From an uncultured Marinobacter sp. (GTDB lineage Bacteria > Pseudomonadota > Gammaproteobacteria > Pseudomonadales > Oleiphilaceae): 64,000 nucleotides of DNA. Below the pieces are notes generated by a model. That model had not been told where the DNA came from. It was given only the letters and a program-made list of their open reading frames with translations, and ran no database searches. Below, piece after piece: positions 21,974 to 29,828 of the stretch. The stretch's first letter is position 1, and each line of letters opens with the position of its first letter. Location: assembly GCF_913055835.1 (NCBI RefSeq), contig NZ_CAJXKQ010000011.1:50053-114052 (forward strand), read 5' to 3'. A program made the translations under genes and the position numbers.

Positions 21974-23056
21974 CTAGCCCCTGTCTTCTGCGGCATCGAC
22001 CGGCACAACCTGCTCACCGGTGCTCACGAAACCGCCTCCCCGGGTAATCAGGCGGATTTCATCCGGCAAGCCGGCAACCCAGGCGCCCTCCGTGGAGACA
22101 CTCAGCAGTTTCACTTCACCGAACTCGACACGGTTCTCACCGTTCACATACTTCACACCCGGGCGACCATCATCCCCGAGGGACAGGTAGGCCGGCGAGA
22201 TGAACATGGCCTTCACCTCCGGCAATGCCACCCTCAGGCTTGCGCTGCCACCGGCCACCCGCTTGCGATCGGGATTCTCAACCGCGATTTCCACCTCAAA
22301 GCTGCGGGTTTCAGGCGACGCAGCGCTTGCCACAAAGGTTACGACCCCGGAAAGACGACTGCCATCCAGCAAATCCACACGAACCGCCTGGCCGGGCGCC
22401 ACATCGCCCACCGATTGCTGGGGAATCTGCGCACTGGCCTTCAGGCGATCCACTCTTACTAGCTGAAACAGGGGAGAACCCACCTGAACCAGATCGCCGG
22501 TGTCCACCGATTTGCGGTTGATAGTGCCATCAAAAGGCGCTTCGGGTGTGAGGTGGCTGATGGCCTGCCGGGCGCTGGTCAGCTCGGCATTTGCGGCAGC
22601 AAGTTCGCTTTCCAGTGTCAGCACCTCGGACTCCGCCGCAAGATTGCTGGCACGAAGCCGGCGGGCGGCAGCAAGATCCGCCTCCAGCTTCCGGACCCGG
22701 GACTGCCAGCGAGAAACCGCGGCGCTCCGACCCTCATCGGATATCGTGAGCAGCGTCTGCCCCTGCCGGACCTGCTCACCGAGGCTCACAGCCAGGGATT
22801 CCACCCGACCAGATACCTGGGCACTCAGCATCACCGAACTCCAGGGCTCCAGCTGCCCCTGCAGCATCAATCCGGGTTCATGAAGCCGCGCGGTCAGGGT
22901 TTCCACCTGCACGGTGGTGAGCTTGCCATCGCCGCCGCCCTGGCGCTCCGGAGCCTCGTCACTGGCCACCTTCACCTCGCCGGTCGCCATCCAGACCACC
23001 AGTGCGATCACGATCAGAAGCGACAGTCCAAGAGAACCCCATTTTGCTTTCGTCAT
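21974..23056 (-). CDS. RND efflux periplasmic adaptor (HlyD/AcrA type)
   Basis: About 360 residues. N-terminal membrane anchor (SLGLSLLIVIALVVWMATG), lipoyl half-motifs (SAQVSGRVESLAVSLGEQVR and APFDGTINRKSVDTGDLV), a coiled-coil hairpin between them and a beta-barrel domain. I choose ATG 23056 because it starts just before the anchor and has an AGGAA-type site upstream; a longer start at 23116 would add 20 polar residues. First gene of the two-gene efflux operon. Confidence 0.88.
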   Translation of the reverse strand: MTKAKWGSLGLSLLIVIALVVWMATGEVKVASDEAPERQGGGDGKLTTVQVETLTARLHEPGLMLQGQLEPWSSVMLSAQVSGRVESLAVSLGEQVRQGQTLLTISDEGRSAAVSRWQSRVRKLEADLAAARRLRASNLAAESEVLTLESELAAANAELTSARQAISHLTPEAPFDGTINRKSVDTGDLVQVGSPLFQLVRVDRLKASAQIPQQSVGDVAPGQAVRVDLLDGSRLSGVVTFVASAASPETRSFEVEIAVENPDRKRVAGGSASLRVALPEVKAMFISPAYLSLGDDGRPGVKYVNGENRVEFGEVKLLSVSTEGAWVAGLPDEIRLITRGGGFVSTGEQVVPVDAAEDRG

Positions 23057-23184
23057 TGAATGCTCACTGTTCCTGAATTCAAGGGTGACAAAAAAACCGG
23101 CAATTAACGGTTGCATCCGGCTAAAAACGTGGGGTAGATTCTACACAGAATCTTTTTACGAATTCAGAGCAGACTGTCGATTTT

Positions 23185-23277
23185 ATGAATCTCAACGCAG
23201 TGATTGTCCTTGTGAAGCTCGTCCTGGTGGTCGTGGTACCGTCCGGGGGCTTTTGCGTGGACAAGCGGGTGAGATAG
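23185..23277 (+). CDS. ilvL: ilvGM operon leader peptide
   Basis: A 30-codon reading frame between the efflux operon and ilvG. Fifteen of its 30 residues are branched-chain (ten Val, four Leu, one Ile), including an uninterrupted run VLVVVV at residues 13-18. It is followed 21 bases later by a strong rho-independent terminator ahead of ilvG. This is the arrangement of the E. coli ilvGMEDA attenuator: ribosome stalling at Val/Leu/Ile codons when charged tRNA is scarce would favour read-through. No homology beyond composition and position is claimed. Confidence 0.85.
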   Translation: MNLNAVIVLVKLVLVVVVPSGGFCVDKRVR

Positions 23278-23298
23278 CGACAAACCTGACAAGACACC

Positions 23299-23340
23299 AG
23301 AAACCCCCGGCACCGAAAGGTCCCGGGGGTTTCTTTTTTT
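23299..23340 (+). terminator. Attenuator terminator upstream of ilvG
   Basis: GC-rich inverted repeat with arms AGAAACCCCCGG (23299-23310) and CCGGGGGTTTCT (23323-23334), a 12-base loop and a run of seven T. It lies between the leader peptide stop and ilvG, so it is expected to be conditional. Confidence 0.88.
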
Positions 23341-23367
23341 ACGGCAAAAGAAAAGGGAAAAACGACC

Positions 23368-25068
23368 ATGAACGGCGCACAGCACATTCTTGAAGCGTTC
23401 CACCGCCACCACATCAGCACGGTTTTCGGCTATCCGGGCGGCTGCATCATGCCGCTATACGACGCGCTGGTGGATGATGTGGGCGTGGAGCACGTGCTGT
23501 GCCGCCATGAACAGGGCTGCGCCCTGGCGGCCGACGGCTATGCCCGGGCCAGCGGCGAACTGGGCGTGTGCATTGCCACGTCCGGCCCCGGTGCTACCAA
23601 CCTGATCACCGGTGTTGCCAATGCCCACCGGGATTCCATTCCCATGCTGGTCATCACCGGCCAGGTTCCCTCGGGGCTGATCGGCACCGACGCGTTCCAG
23701 GAAACCGACGTGTTGGGCATGACTCTGGGCATTGTTAAACACAGCTACCTGATCGATGATGCGGACAGCCTGCCCGCCATCATGGAAGAGGCCATCGAAC
23801 TGGCCCAGAGCGGTCGTCCCGGCCCGGTGTGGATTGATATTCCCAAGGATCTGTTGCTGACCGAGGTGGCCGATGCGCCCTTCCCTCGGCCCGAGCCCCG
23901 CGAAACGGCGATGACCGATCTGACGGAAGCCTTGAAAATGCTGAGGGCTGCCCGCAAGCCCCTGCTCTACAGCGGCGGTGGTATCAGCCTGGCTCACGCC
24001 GAGGATAGTTTCCGGGCCTTTGCAAAATCCTCTACACTGCCAGCGGTCGTTACTCTGAAAGGCATCGGCAACCCGGGTAAACATAACCCCTACAACCTGG
24101 GCATGCTGGGCATGCACGGCTCCCGGGCCGCTAACAAAGCCGTCGACGACTGCGACCTGCTGCTGGTAATCGGCGCCCGCCTGGACGATCGGGCCACTGG
24201 TAAACTGGATGGGTTCGCCCCCAACGCCAAGCTGATCCATATCGATGCCGACGCTGCCGAGATCAACAAACTGCGCGGCGCCGACCTGGCGATCCGGGGT
24301 GAGCTGAACGCCATCCTGAAATCACTCGCGGATGCATTGCAGGCCGAGCCACTGGCCATCAGCGACTGGCAGAAACAGTGCCGCACCTGGCACACCACCG
24401 GCGGCTTCCACGCCGCCGACAACGAAGAGCCCCTGGCCCCGATTACCGGCCCGGCTTTCATCCGCCAGCTGTCCCGGATCGCACCGGACGACACTGTAAT
24501 CGCCTGCGATGTAGGCCAGCACCAGATGTGGGTGGCCCAGCACTACGAATTCGACCACCCGCGCCACCACCTCACCAGCGGCGGCCTGGGCACCATGGGC
24601 TTCGGCATGCCCGCCGCCATCGGTGCCCAGTTTGCGGATCGCAACAGCACGGTGATCAATGTGACTGGTGATGGCTCGTTCATGATGAACGCGCAGGAGC
24701 TGGCCACCATTCGCCGCTACAACCTGCCGGTAAAACTGATCGTCATGGACAACCAGTGCCTGGGCATGGTCCGCCAGCAGCAGGAGCTGTTCTACAACAA
24801 CCGGGAAAGCCAGATAAACCTGGACGACAACCCCGACTTCGTGGCCATGGCCCGGGCCTTCGACATCCCGGCCCTGCACATCGAACGCACCGACCAGATT
24901 CGCCGGGGCATCGAAACCATCCTGGCCTACAAGGGCCCGATGCTGCTGCACGTGGCCATCAGCCGGGAAGAAAACGTCTGGCCCATCGTCAAACCCGGCG
25001 CCAGCAACCGCGAAATGATCGACGAAACCGCCCGCACCGCCAAAGCCAGCAAGGAGCAAGTTGCATGA
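23368..25068 (+). CDS. ilvG: Acetolactate synthase II large subunit
   Basis: 566-residue thiamine-diphosphate enzyme making acetolactate and acetohydroxybutyrate, the first common step to Val, Leu and Ile. Marks: FGYPGGCIMPLYDAL near the N-terminus, RHEQGCALAADGYARA around the catalytic glutamate, and the ThDP/Mg motif GDGSFMMNAQELATI with its downstream Asn (MDNQCLGMVRQQQ). Its TGA overlaps the ATG of ilvM (ATGA), indicating translational coupling. Expression is probably controlled by the attenuator upstream. Confidence 0.93.
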   Translation: MNGAQHILEAFHRHHISTVFGYPGGCIMPLYDALVDDVGVEHVLCRHEQGCALAADGYARASGELGVCIATSGPGATNLITGVANAHRDSIPMLVITGQVPSGLIGTDAFQETDVLGMTLGIVKHSYLIDDADSLPAIMEEAIELAQSGRPGPVWIDIPKDLLLTEVADAPFPRPEPRETAMTDLTEALKMLRAARKPLLYSGGGISLAHAEDSFRAFAKSSTLPAVVTLKGIGNPGKHNPYNLGMLGMHGSRAANKAVDDCDLLLVIGARLDDRATGKLDGFAPNAKLIHIDADAAEINKLRGADLAIRGELNAILKSLADALQAEPLAISDWQKQCRTWHTTGGFHAADNEEPLAPITGPAFIRQLSRIAPDDTVIACDVGQHQMWVAQHYEFDHPRHHLTSGGLGTMGFGMPAAIGAQFADRNSTVINVTGDGSFMMNAQELATIRRYNLPVKLIVMDNQCLGMVRQQQELFYNNRESQINLDDNPDFVAMARAFDIPALHIERTDQIRRGIETILAYKGPMLLHVAISREENVWPIVKPGASNREMIDETARTAKASKEQVA

Positions 25069-25343
25069 ACCCGCAAAGCCAGCCATCAACGCCCAGCTAC
25101 ACCATCAACTGCCGAATGACCCACGAAGCAGCCGCCCTGGAGCGGCTCTGCCAGGTGGTCCGCATCCGCGGGTTCCGGATCGCCACCATGGCGGTAGAAA
25201 CCGCCGGCGAGCACCTGGATATTGCACTGACTCTGGAGGGCACGCGGCCGATTGCCATGTTGCAGTCGCAACTGGAGAAACTTCATACGGTTGCTGAGGT
25301 TGCCCTCGCGGCCGGATCTGTGGCCCGGTCTCGTTCGGCCTGA
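25065..25343 (+). CDS. ilvM: Acetolactate synthase II small subunit (ACT domain)
   Basis: 92 residues, a single ACT-like domain (YTINCRMTHEAAALERLCQV, then IRGFRIATMAVE). This is the short IlvM type rather than the long IlvH type. It starts inside the ilvG stop codon. The last codons and stop lie inside the first unit of the 31-bp tandem repeat. Confidence 0.85.
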   Translation: MNPQSQPSTPSYTINCRMTHEAAALERLCQVVRIRGFRIATMAVETAGEHLDIALTLEGTRPIAMLQSQLEKLHTVAEVALAAGSVARSRSA

Positions 25344-25425
25344 GGTTTGGGAGTTGGGTCTTTTTGTAGCCTGAGGTTTGGCGGGTCGGGTCCTCTGCAG
25401 CCTGAGGTTTGGCGGGCAGGTACGC
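25338..25425 (+). repeat. Tandem 31-bp repeat, two full units and a partial third
   Basis: Units begin with GCCTGAGGTTTGG at 25338, 25369 and 25400, exactly 31 bases apart; the second and third also share GCGGG after it. The first unit overlaps the ilvM stop codon. A related sequence with the same end (AGGCTAC read on the other strand) recurs near 33390-33415. Confidence 0.75.
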
Positions 25426-25506
25426 GGGTGGCGGTATTTTTTCTTCGGGGAAAAGAACTCGCTTCGCTCAGACACCTTTTCCCTGTCAGAAAAAATACCG
25501 CCACCC
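25426..25506. repeat. Long hairpin element with GAACTCGCTTCGCTCAGACA loop, copy 1
   Basis: Arms GGGTGGCGGTATTTTTTCT (25426-25444) and its complement at 25488-25506, an inner GGGAAAAG/CTTTTCCC pair, and a loop GAACTCGCTTCGCTCAGACA (25455-25474). T and A runs in the stem would let it act as a bidirectional terminator after ilvM. A second copy in inverted orientation is at 25687-25770. Confidence 0.7.
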
Positions 25507-25572
25507 CCTACCGACGGGCAGCAACGATAGACCAAATGAACGATGAAGACCTTAATGCGGAATGAGGAGTTT

Positions 25573-25641
25573 GTAGGTCGGATTAGCGAAGCGTAATCCG
25601 ACAAAATCTGTTGGATTACGCCTGCGGCTAATCCAACCTAC
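25573..25641. repeat. GTAGGTCGGATTAG palindromic repeat, copy 1
   Basis: Two adjacent inverted repeats: GTCGGATTAGC-gaa-GCGTAATCCGAC and GTTGGATTACGCC...GGCTAATCCAAC, starting GTAGG and ending CCTAC so that the whole 69 bp also pairs end to end. A longer, rearranged copy lies at 33177-33322. Similar GTAGG...CCTAC repeats are widespread in gammaproteobacterial intergenic DNA. Confidence 0.75.
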
Positions 25642-25686
25642 AAGAAAATGTCTTTAAGTCGATGAACCCGTGTTGCACGTCGGCGC

Positions 25687-25770
25687 GGGGTGGTAGGTGG
25701 ATTTTTCGCCGGAAAAAGGTGTCTGAGCGAAGCGAGTTCTTTTTCCAAGAAAAACTCCACCTGCCACCCC
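25687..25770. repeat. Long hairpin element with GAACTCGCTTCGCTCAGACA loop, copy 2 (inverted)
   Basis: Arms begin GGGGTGGTAGGTGGA (25687) and end TCCACCTGCCACCCC (25770), with an inner GGAAAAAG/CTTTTTCC pair. The loop at 25718-25739 is the exact reverse complement of the loop in copy 1, although the outer arms differ in sequence. It sits downstream of cynS and may terminate that operon. Confidence 0.7.
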
Positions 25771-25834
25771 GCAGGCCCGCCCCTCAACCAACAGGCTACA
25801 AAGGCGGCCCCCTCCGAAGTTTCTGGCAAAATGG

Positions 25835-26278
25835 TTACCAGGCTTTGTAAGGCAGGAATTTCCCGTTCATGGTGACCACGACACGGTCGCCCTTCGGATT
25901 CTCTTCCTTCTCGATGTCCATGGTGAAATCGATGGCACTCATGATGCCGTCGCCGAATTTTTCATGGATCAGTTCTTTCATGGTATCGCCGTACACACCC
26001 ACTACTTCGTACAGACGATAGATCAGCGGATCCTGCGGAACGGCGCCGTCCCAGGCTTTCTTGGGGCATACCTGCAGGGCCTCTGCCACCGGCTTATCGA
26101 GGTCGAGGACTTCGCACAGGGCGAAGGCCTTGTCTTCGGTGAGGCTGTTCATACCCAGGGCCGCTGAGGTGGTGAACACCGGCGACATGCCGATGGCTTC
26201 AGCAATGGCTTCCCAGGTCATGCCCTTGGACACTTTGGCTTCCAGGATTTTGGCGGTCATCAGTTCTTTGTTCATCAT
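25835..26278 (-). CDS. cynS: Cyanase (cyanate hydratase)
   Basis: Converts cyanate plus bicarbonate to ammonia and CO2. The 147 residues show the catalytic triad R88 and E91 (YRLYEVVG) and S114 (DGIMSAIDF), each eight below E. coli R96, E99 and S122, and an N-terminal helical DNA-binding-like domain typical of the family. Last gene of a four-gene operon whose transporter supplies the substrate. No carbonic anhydrase (cynT) is present in the window. Confidence 0.96.
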   Translation of the reverse strand: MMNKELMTAKILEAKVSKGMTWEAIAEAIGMSPVFTTSAALGMNSLTEDKAFALCEVLDLDKPVAEALQVCPKKAWDGAVPQDPLIYRLYEVVGVYGDTMKELIHEKFGDGIMSAIDFTMDIEKEENPKGDRVVVTMNGKFLPYKAW

Positions 26279-26305
26279 GGCTGTTTCCTCTCTTGGGTTT
26301 TTACG

Positions 26306-27220
26306 TCAGGCATTCACCGCGCGGGCGGCAGTGTCAGATTCGGATTGGGTCTCAGGCTCCGCAGGCGTCGGGGTGGACTGCGTCACGCCTTTGGCGGGTT
26401 CGGCAATTTTCGGGGTGCCGTCTTTTTCCGGCAGGGCCGAGCCGCTGCGGTTCACCAGGAAGTCCACCAGGTAATCACGGGTTTTGTGATAGGCCGGGTT
26501 CTGGAAGATGGTGGCCCGGGCCCGCGGGTGTGGAATATCCACTTTCACGCTTTCGGCGATGCGGGCGTTGGGGCCGTTGGACATCAGGAAAATGCGGTCG
26601 GAGAGCAGGATCGCTTCGTCCACATCGTGGGTGATCATGAACACGGTCTGGCGGGTTTCTTCCCAGATTTTCACCAGTTCGTCCTGAATCACGCCTCGTG
26701 TCAGGGCATCCAACGCACCGAAGGGTTCGTCGAGCAGCAACAGTTCCGGCTGGGTGGCGAAGGCCCGGGCGATACTCACCCGTTGACGCATGCCGCCGGA
26801 TAGCTGGGACGGTTTGCGGTTCAGGGCATGTTCCAGGCCAACCATTTTCAGGTAGCGTTCGCTATGCTCCTTCACCTTCTCCTTCGACCAGCTGGGCCAG
26901 CGGGCTTTCACCGCGAACACGATGTTGTTCAGAGTGGTTTTCCAGGGCAGCAGACTGTAGTTCTGGAACACCACGCCGCGCTCAAGGCCGGGGCCTTTGA
27001 TTTCCTTGCCGTTCATCACCACGTTGCCGGCGCTGGCTTCGTCCAGGCCTGCCAGCACGTTCAGGATGGTGGACTTGCCACAGCCGGAGTGGCCGATGAT
27101 GCAGACGAACTCACCTTTCTCCAGGGCAAAGCGGATGTCCTCGAAGACGGTCAGATCGCCGCCCTGGCCGTCCGGGTAGACTTTGGACAGGCCATCTACT
27201 TCCAGGAATGATTTACTCAT
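26306..27220 (-). CDS. cynD: Cyanate/nitrate-type ABC transporter ATP-binding protein
   Basis: 304 residues. Walker A GHSGCGKST, signature LSGGMRQR and Walker B LLLLDEPFGALD are all present, and the sequence is of the NrtD/SsuB/TauB group. After about residue 245 it carries a 55-residue low-complexity tail rich in Ala, Pro and Thr not needed for ATPase function. It lies between the permease and cynS on the same strand. The substrate is taken from the cynS linkage; nitrate remains possible. Confidence 0.85.
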   Translation of the reverse strand: MSKSFLEVDGLSKVYPDGQGGDLTVFEDIRFALEKGEFVCIIGHSGCGKSTILNVLAGLDEASAGNVVMNGKEIKGPGLERGVVFQNYSLLPWKTTLNNIVFAVKARWPSWSKEKVKEHSERYLKMVGLEHALNRKPSQLSGGMRQRVSIARAFATQPELLLLDEPFGALDALTRGVIQDELVKIWEETRQTVFMITHDVDEAILLSDRIFLMSNGPNARIAESVKVDIPHPRARATIFQNPAYHKTRDYLVDFLVNRSGSALPEKDGTPKIAEPAKGVTQSTPTPAEPETQSESDTAARAVNA

Positions 27221-27275
27221 AACAGGTCTCCGTTCGGAGGGTTGAGGCCGGCACCGGAAACCGGTGCCGGACCGC

Positions 27276-28103
27276 TCATTCTTTGTATTCCACCAGTTTC
27301 TGGGCTTTGCCCAGGGCCAGGTCCAGCAGCATGCCCACCACCCCGATCATCAGGATGGAGAAGATCACACTGGCCAGATCCAGATTGTTCCATTCGTTCC
27401 ACACGTAGTAGCCAATGCCGGTACCGCCCACGAGCATTTCCGCGGCCACGATGACCAGCCAGGCGATGCCGATCGAGATGCGCATGCCGGTCAGGATCGT
27501 TGGCGCTGCAGCTGGCAGGATGACCGTCAGCGCTGTCTTGATCGGGCTCAGCTCGTGGGTACGGGCCACGTTGACCCAGTCCTGCCTCACGTTGGCCACG
27601 CCAAAGGCGGTATTCAGAAGCATTGGCCAGATCGAGCAGATGAAGATCACGAAGATCGCCGAGGCGTCGGAATCCTGGATGATGAACAGGGCCAGGGGCA
27701 TCCAGGCCAGGGGCGAAATGGGCCGCAGCACCTGGATGTACGGGTTCAGGGCCTTGTACATCAGCGGCGACATACCGATCAGAAAGCCAATGGGCAATGC
27801 GATGGCCATGGCCGCCAGATAGCCGGTGAGCACCCGGTACACCGAGTAGGCCAGCTGGATGCCAATGCCCTTGTCATTGGCGCCGGCGTCATAGAACGGA
27901 TTGGACAGCTCCGCCCACGCCAGCTTGATCACCGCCGAAGGTGGCGGCACCCGGGATTCCTGTTCCGCCCCGCCCATCAGCATCTCGTATTCGGTGAGCC
28001 CGGTCTGGGCCTCCGGGGGCTGGGTTGCCATTTCCCAGAGCCCCAGGGCCAGGATCAGGAACGACACCGACAGCAGTGCCGCCCGAACGTTCAGGGAAGC
28101 CAT
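27276..28103 (-). CDS. cynB: Cyanate/nitrate-type ABC transporter permease
   Basis: 275-residue inner-membrane protein of the NrtB/SsuC/TauC type, with about six helices and the binding-protein-dependent permease loop (ARTHELSPIKTALTVILPAAAPTILTGMRI, EAA-like, before the last helices). Its start is two bases after the stop of the binding-protein gene, so the genes are one transcription unit. Confidence 0.87.
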   Translation of the reverse strand: MASLNVRAALLSVSFLILALGLWEMATQPPEAQTGLTEYEMLMGGAEQESRVPPPSAVIKLAWAELSNPFYDAGANDKGIGIQLAYSVYRVLTGYLAAMAIALPIGFLIGMSPLMYKALNPYIQVLRPISPLAWMPLALFIIQDSDASAIFVIFICSIWPMLLNTAFGVANVRQDWVNVARTHELSPIKTALTVILPAAAPTILTGMRISIGIAWLVIVAAEMLVGGTGIGYYVWNEWNNLDLASVIFSILMIGVVGMLLDLALGKAQKLVEYKE

Positions 28104-28105
28104 GG

Positions 28106-29527
28106 TTACACCCTCCCGATGTCGAAGCTGCGGGCGTACTCTTCGGCACGATCAGAATCGAACGTTTTGCCCATGATGGTGTGGGTCTTGTAGGTCCTGT
28201 CCGGAGCGGTATAACCCAGTTCCTCCATGATCTTCCCGGTCTCGCTCGCCAGGTAGACCTGCTCGGCAATGCCCTTGTAGTCCACATCACCCTCGATATA
28301 ACCCCAGCGCTTCATCTGGGTGAGGATCCAAACACCCATGGAGTGCCAGGGGAACGGGTCGAAATCGATGCGGTCCGGCACGTCCTTCACCTCGCCAAGG
28401 CCATCGGCGTAGTAGCCGGTCAGCACCTGCTGGATGACCGGTACCGGTTGGTTCAGGTAGTTCTTCGGCGCAATGGCTTCGGAGATTTCCTTGCGGTTAT
28501 CCGGGTTATTGGAGTACTGGGTCGCGTCGATGATGGCCCGCAACAGTGCGCCGTAGGTGTTCGGGTTCTGGGTCGCAAACTGCTGGCTGCAGGCAAAGGC
28601 GCAGCAGGGGTGACCTTCCCAGATGTCCTTGGTGAGCATGTGGATGAAGCCGACTTTCTCCCACACGGCACGCTGGTTGAACGGGTCCGGAGACAGGTAG
28701 CCATCGAGGTTACCGGCGCGGAGGTTGGCAACCATCTCGGGTGGCGGAACCACACGGATCTGCACGTCTTTGTCCGGGTCAATACCGTTCTCGGCCAGGT
28801 AGTAGCGCAGCAGGAAGTTATGCATGGAGTACTCGAACGGCACGCCAAACTTGAAGCCTTTCCACTGCTTCGGGTCCCGCTTGTCCTTGTGGTCCACGTG
28901 CAGCACGATGGCCTGGCCGTTGATGTTCTCGACCGCCGGCATGATGAACGGCTCCGGCGTGGAGCCCGCGCCCATGGTCATGGCCAGGGGCATGGGAGTA
29001 AGCATATGTGAGGCGTCGTACTCGCCGGCCAGGGACTTGTCCCTGGCTACCGCCCAACCTGCGGTCTTGGTGACGGTCACATCCAGTCCGTAACGCTCAT
29101 AAAAGCCCATCGGATGGGCCATGATGATAGGCGTGGCGCAGGTGATCGGCACAAAACCAACGTTCAGCTTGGTCTTCTCGAGCTTGCCCAGCGACTCCTT
29201 CACTGCGGCCTTGGCCTTCTCCATCGGGAACACGCTGCCCAGAACGGCAGCCGCGGTGCCCGCGCCCATCATTTTCATGAAGGCGCGCCGGCTATGCTCG
29301 TTGTGGCCAAACACGGAGCGCACCACGGCGCCTTCAATGGCGCGATCCATCATCGCCTCGGAATCCAGATGCTCGTCAGCAACTGTCTGCTGGCCGGCGG
29401 AGGGCTTGAGATCGAGGGAAATGGACGGGGTGCTGTCGCCGGGTTTGCACTCGGGGCAGCCACAGGTCTTCGCGTGAATCAGGGACTTGTCACCGTCAAA
29501 CGGATTTCCAAGGCTTTTCGTGGTCAT
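28106..29527 (-). CDS. cynA: CmpA/NrtA-type substrate-binding protein with Tat-like signal
   Basis: About 473 residues. The N-terminus is unusual: a cysteine motif CGCPECKPG (residues 22-30) precedes a twin-arginine segment HSRRAFMKMMGAG (R80-R81) and a hydrophobic stretch, so export through Tat is likely with a very long n-region. The rest matches periplasmic nitrate, bicarbonate and cyanate binding proteins (PITCATPIIMAHPMGFYERYG). I choose ATG 29527, which has AGGAGA upstream, over 29578. Confidence 0.85.
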   Translation of the reverse strand: MTTKSLGNPFDGDKSLIHAKTCGCPECKPGDSTPSISLDLKPSAGQQTVADEHLDSEAMMDRAIEGAVVRSVFGHNEHSRRAFMKMMGAGTAAAVLGSVFPMEKAKAAVKESLGKLEKTKLNVGFVPITCATPIIMAHPMGFYERYGLDVTVTKTAGWAVARDKSLAGEYDASHMLTPMPLAMTMGAGSTPEPFIMPAVENINGQAIVLHVDHKDKRDPKQWKGFKFGVPFEYSMHNFLLRYYLAENGIDPDKDVQIRVVPPPEMVANLRAGNLDGYLSPDPFNQRAVWEKVGFIHMLTKDIWEGHPCCAFACSQQFATQNPNTYGALLRAIIDATQYSNNPDNRKEISEAIAPKNYLNQPVPVIQQVLTGYYADGLGEVKDVPDRIDFDPFPWHSMGVWILTQMKRWGYIEGDVDYKGIAEQVYLASETGKIMEELGYTAPDRTYKTHTIMGKTFDSDRAEEYARSFDIGRV

Positions 29528-29642
29528 TGGGCACTCTCCTGGGTTACTGGTAATTTCTGCACTCTTGCGGTGCAACAAAGTTGCGGCTCGGGCCCAGCGC
29601 CTGAAACGGTCCGGGTCGGCTACGCGTTCTGGAATGGGTATC

Positions 29643-29657
29643 GCAGGGTTTGTGCCA
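29643..29657 (-). promoter_or_regulatory. Sigma54 (-24/-12) promoter for cynABDS
   Basis: Read on the minus strand the sequence is TGGCACAAACCCTGC, with GG and GC ten bases apart as required for RpoN. Transcription would start near 29631, about 100 bases before the cynA ATG. Confidence 0.75.
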
Positions 29658-29725
29658 AGTGCGGATATTTTTTTAACTCATTGTTTTTAAGAAACTAAAA
29701 ACAGTGGGCCTGAAAAACGGAGGGC

Positions 29726-29777
29726 TACGATATTTCGTAATTAACGATTTTTCGTAGCCAGTACTGCGATTTTTCGT
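29726..29777. promoter_or_regulatory. Three inverted repeats, putative activator binding sites
   Basis: Three copies of CGA-N4-TCG: TACGA-TATT-TCGTA (29726-29739), ACGA-TTTT-TCGT (29744-29755) and GCGA-TTTT-TCGT (29766-29777). Centres are 17 and 22 bp apart and about 100-140 bp upstream of the predicted cyn start, the usual place for enhancer-binding-protein sites. The third abuts the possible promoter of the activator gene. Confidence 0.7.
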
Positions 29778-29780
29778 AGT

Positions 29781-29795
29781 TGGCACAGGGTTTGT
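29781..29795 (+). promoter_or_regulatory. Possible sigma54 promoter for the activator gene
   Basis: TGGCACAGGGTTTGT matches the -24/-12 consensus except that the last C of TTGC is T. It lies 33 bases before the activator ATG. Autoregulation through the adjacent inverted repeat is an inference. Confidence 0.5.
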
Positions 29796-29828
29796 TTCTT
29801 CCTGCAGGGACTAACCCAGGAAATCGCC

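Larger units (their letters stand above)
29528..29828. other. cyn / activator divergent control region
   Basis: 301 bases between cynA and the sigma54 activator gene. It contains a sigma54-type promoter for each direction and three inverted repeats, listed separately. No coding sequence. Confidence 0.7.

Noticed and set aside
25338..25425. CRISPR-like tandem repeat
   Set aside because: Units are contiguous with no spacers and no cas genes are present; it is a plain tandem repeat.
25086..25604. 172-codon minus-strand frame across ilvM and the repeats
   Set aside because: Its translation repeats the same few residues because it reads the 31-bp repeats, and its 3' half is the complement of ilvM.
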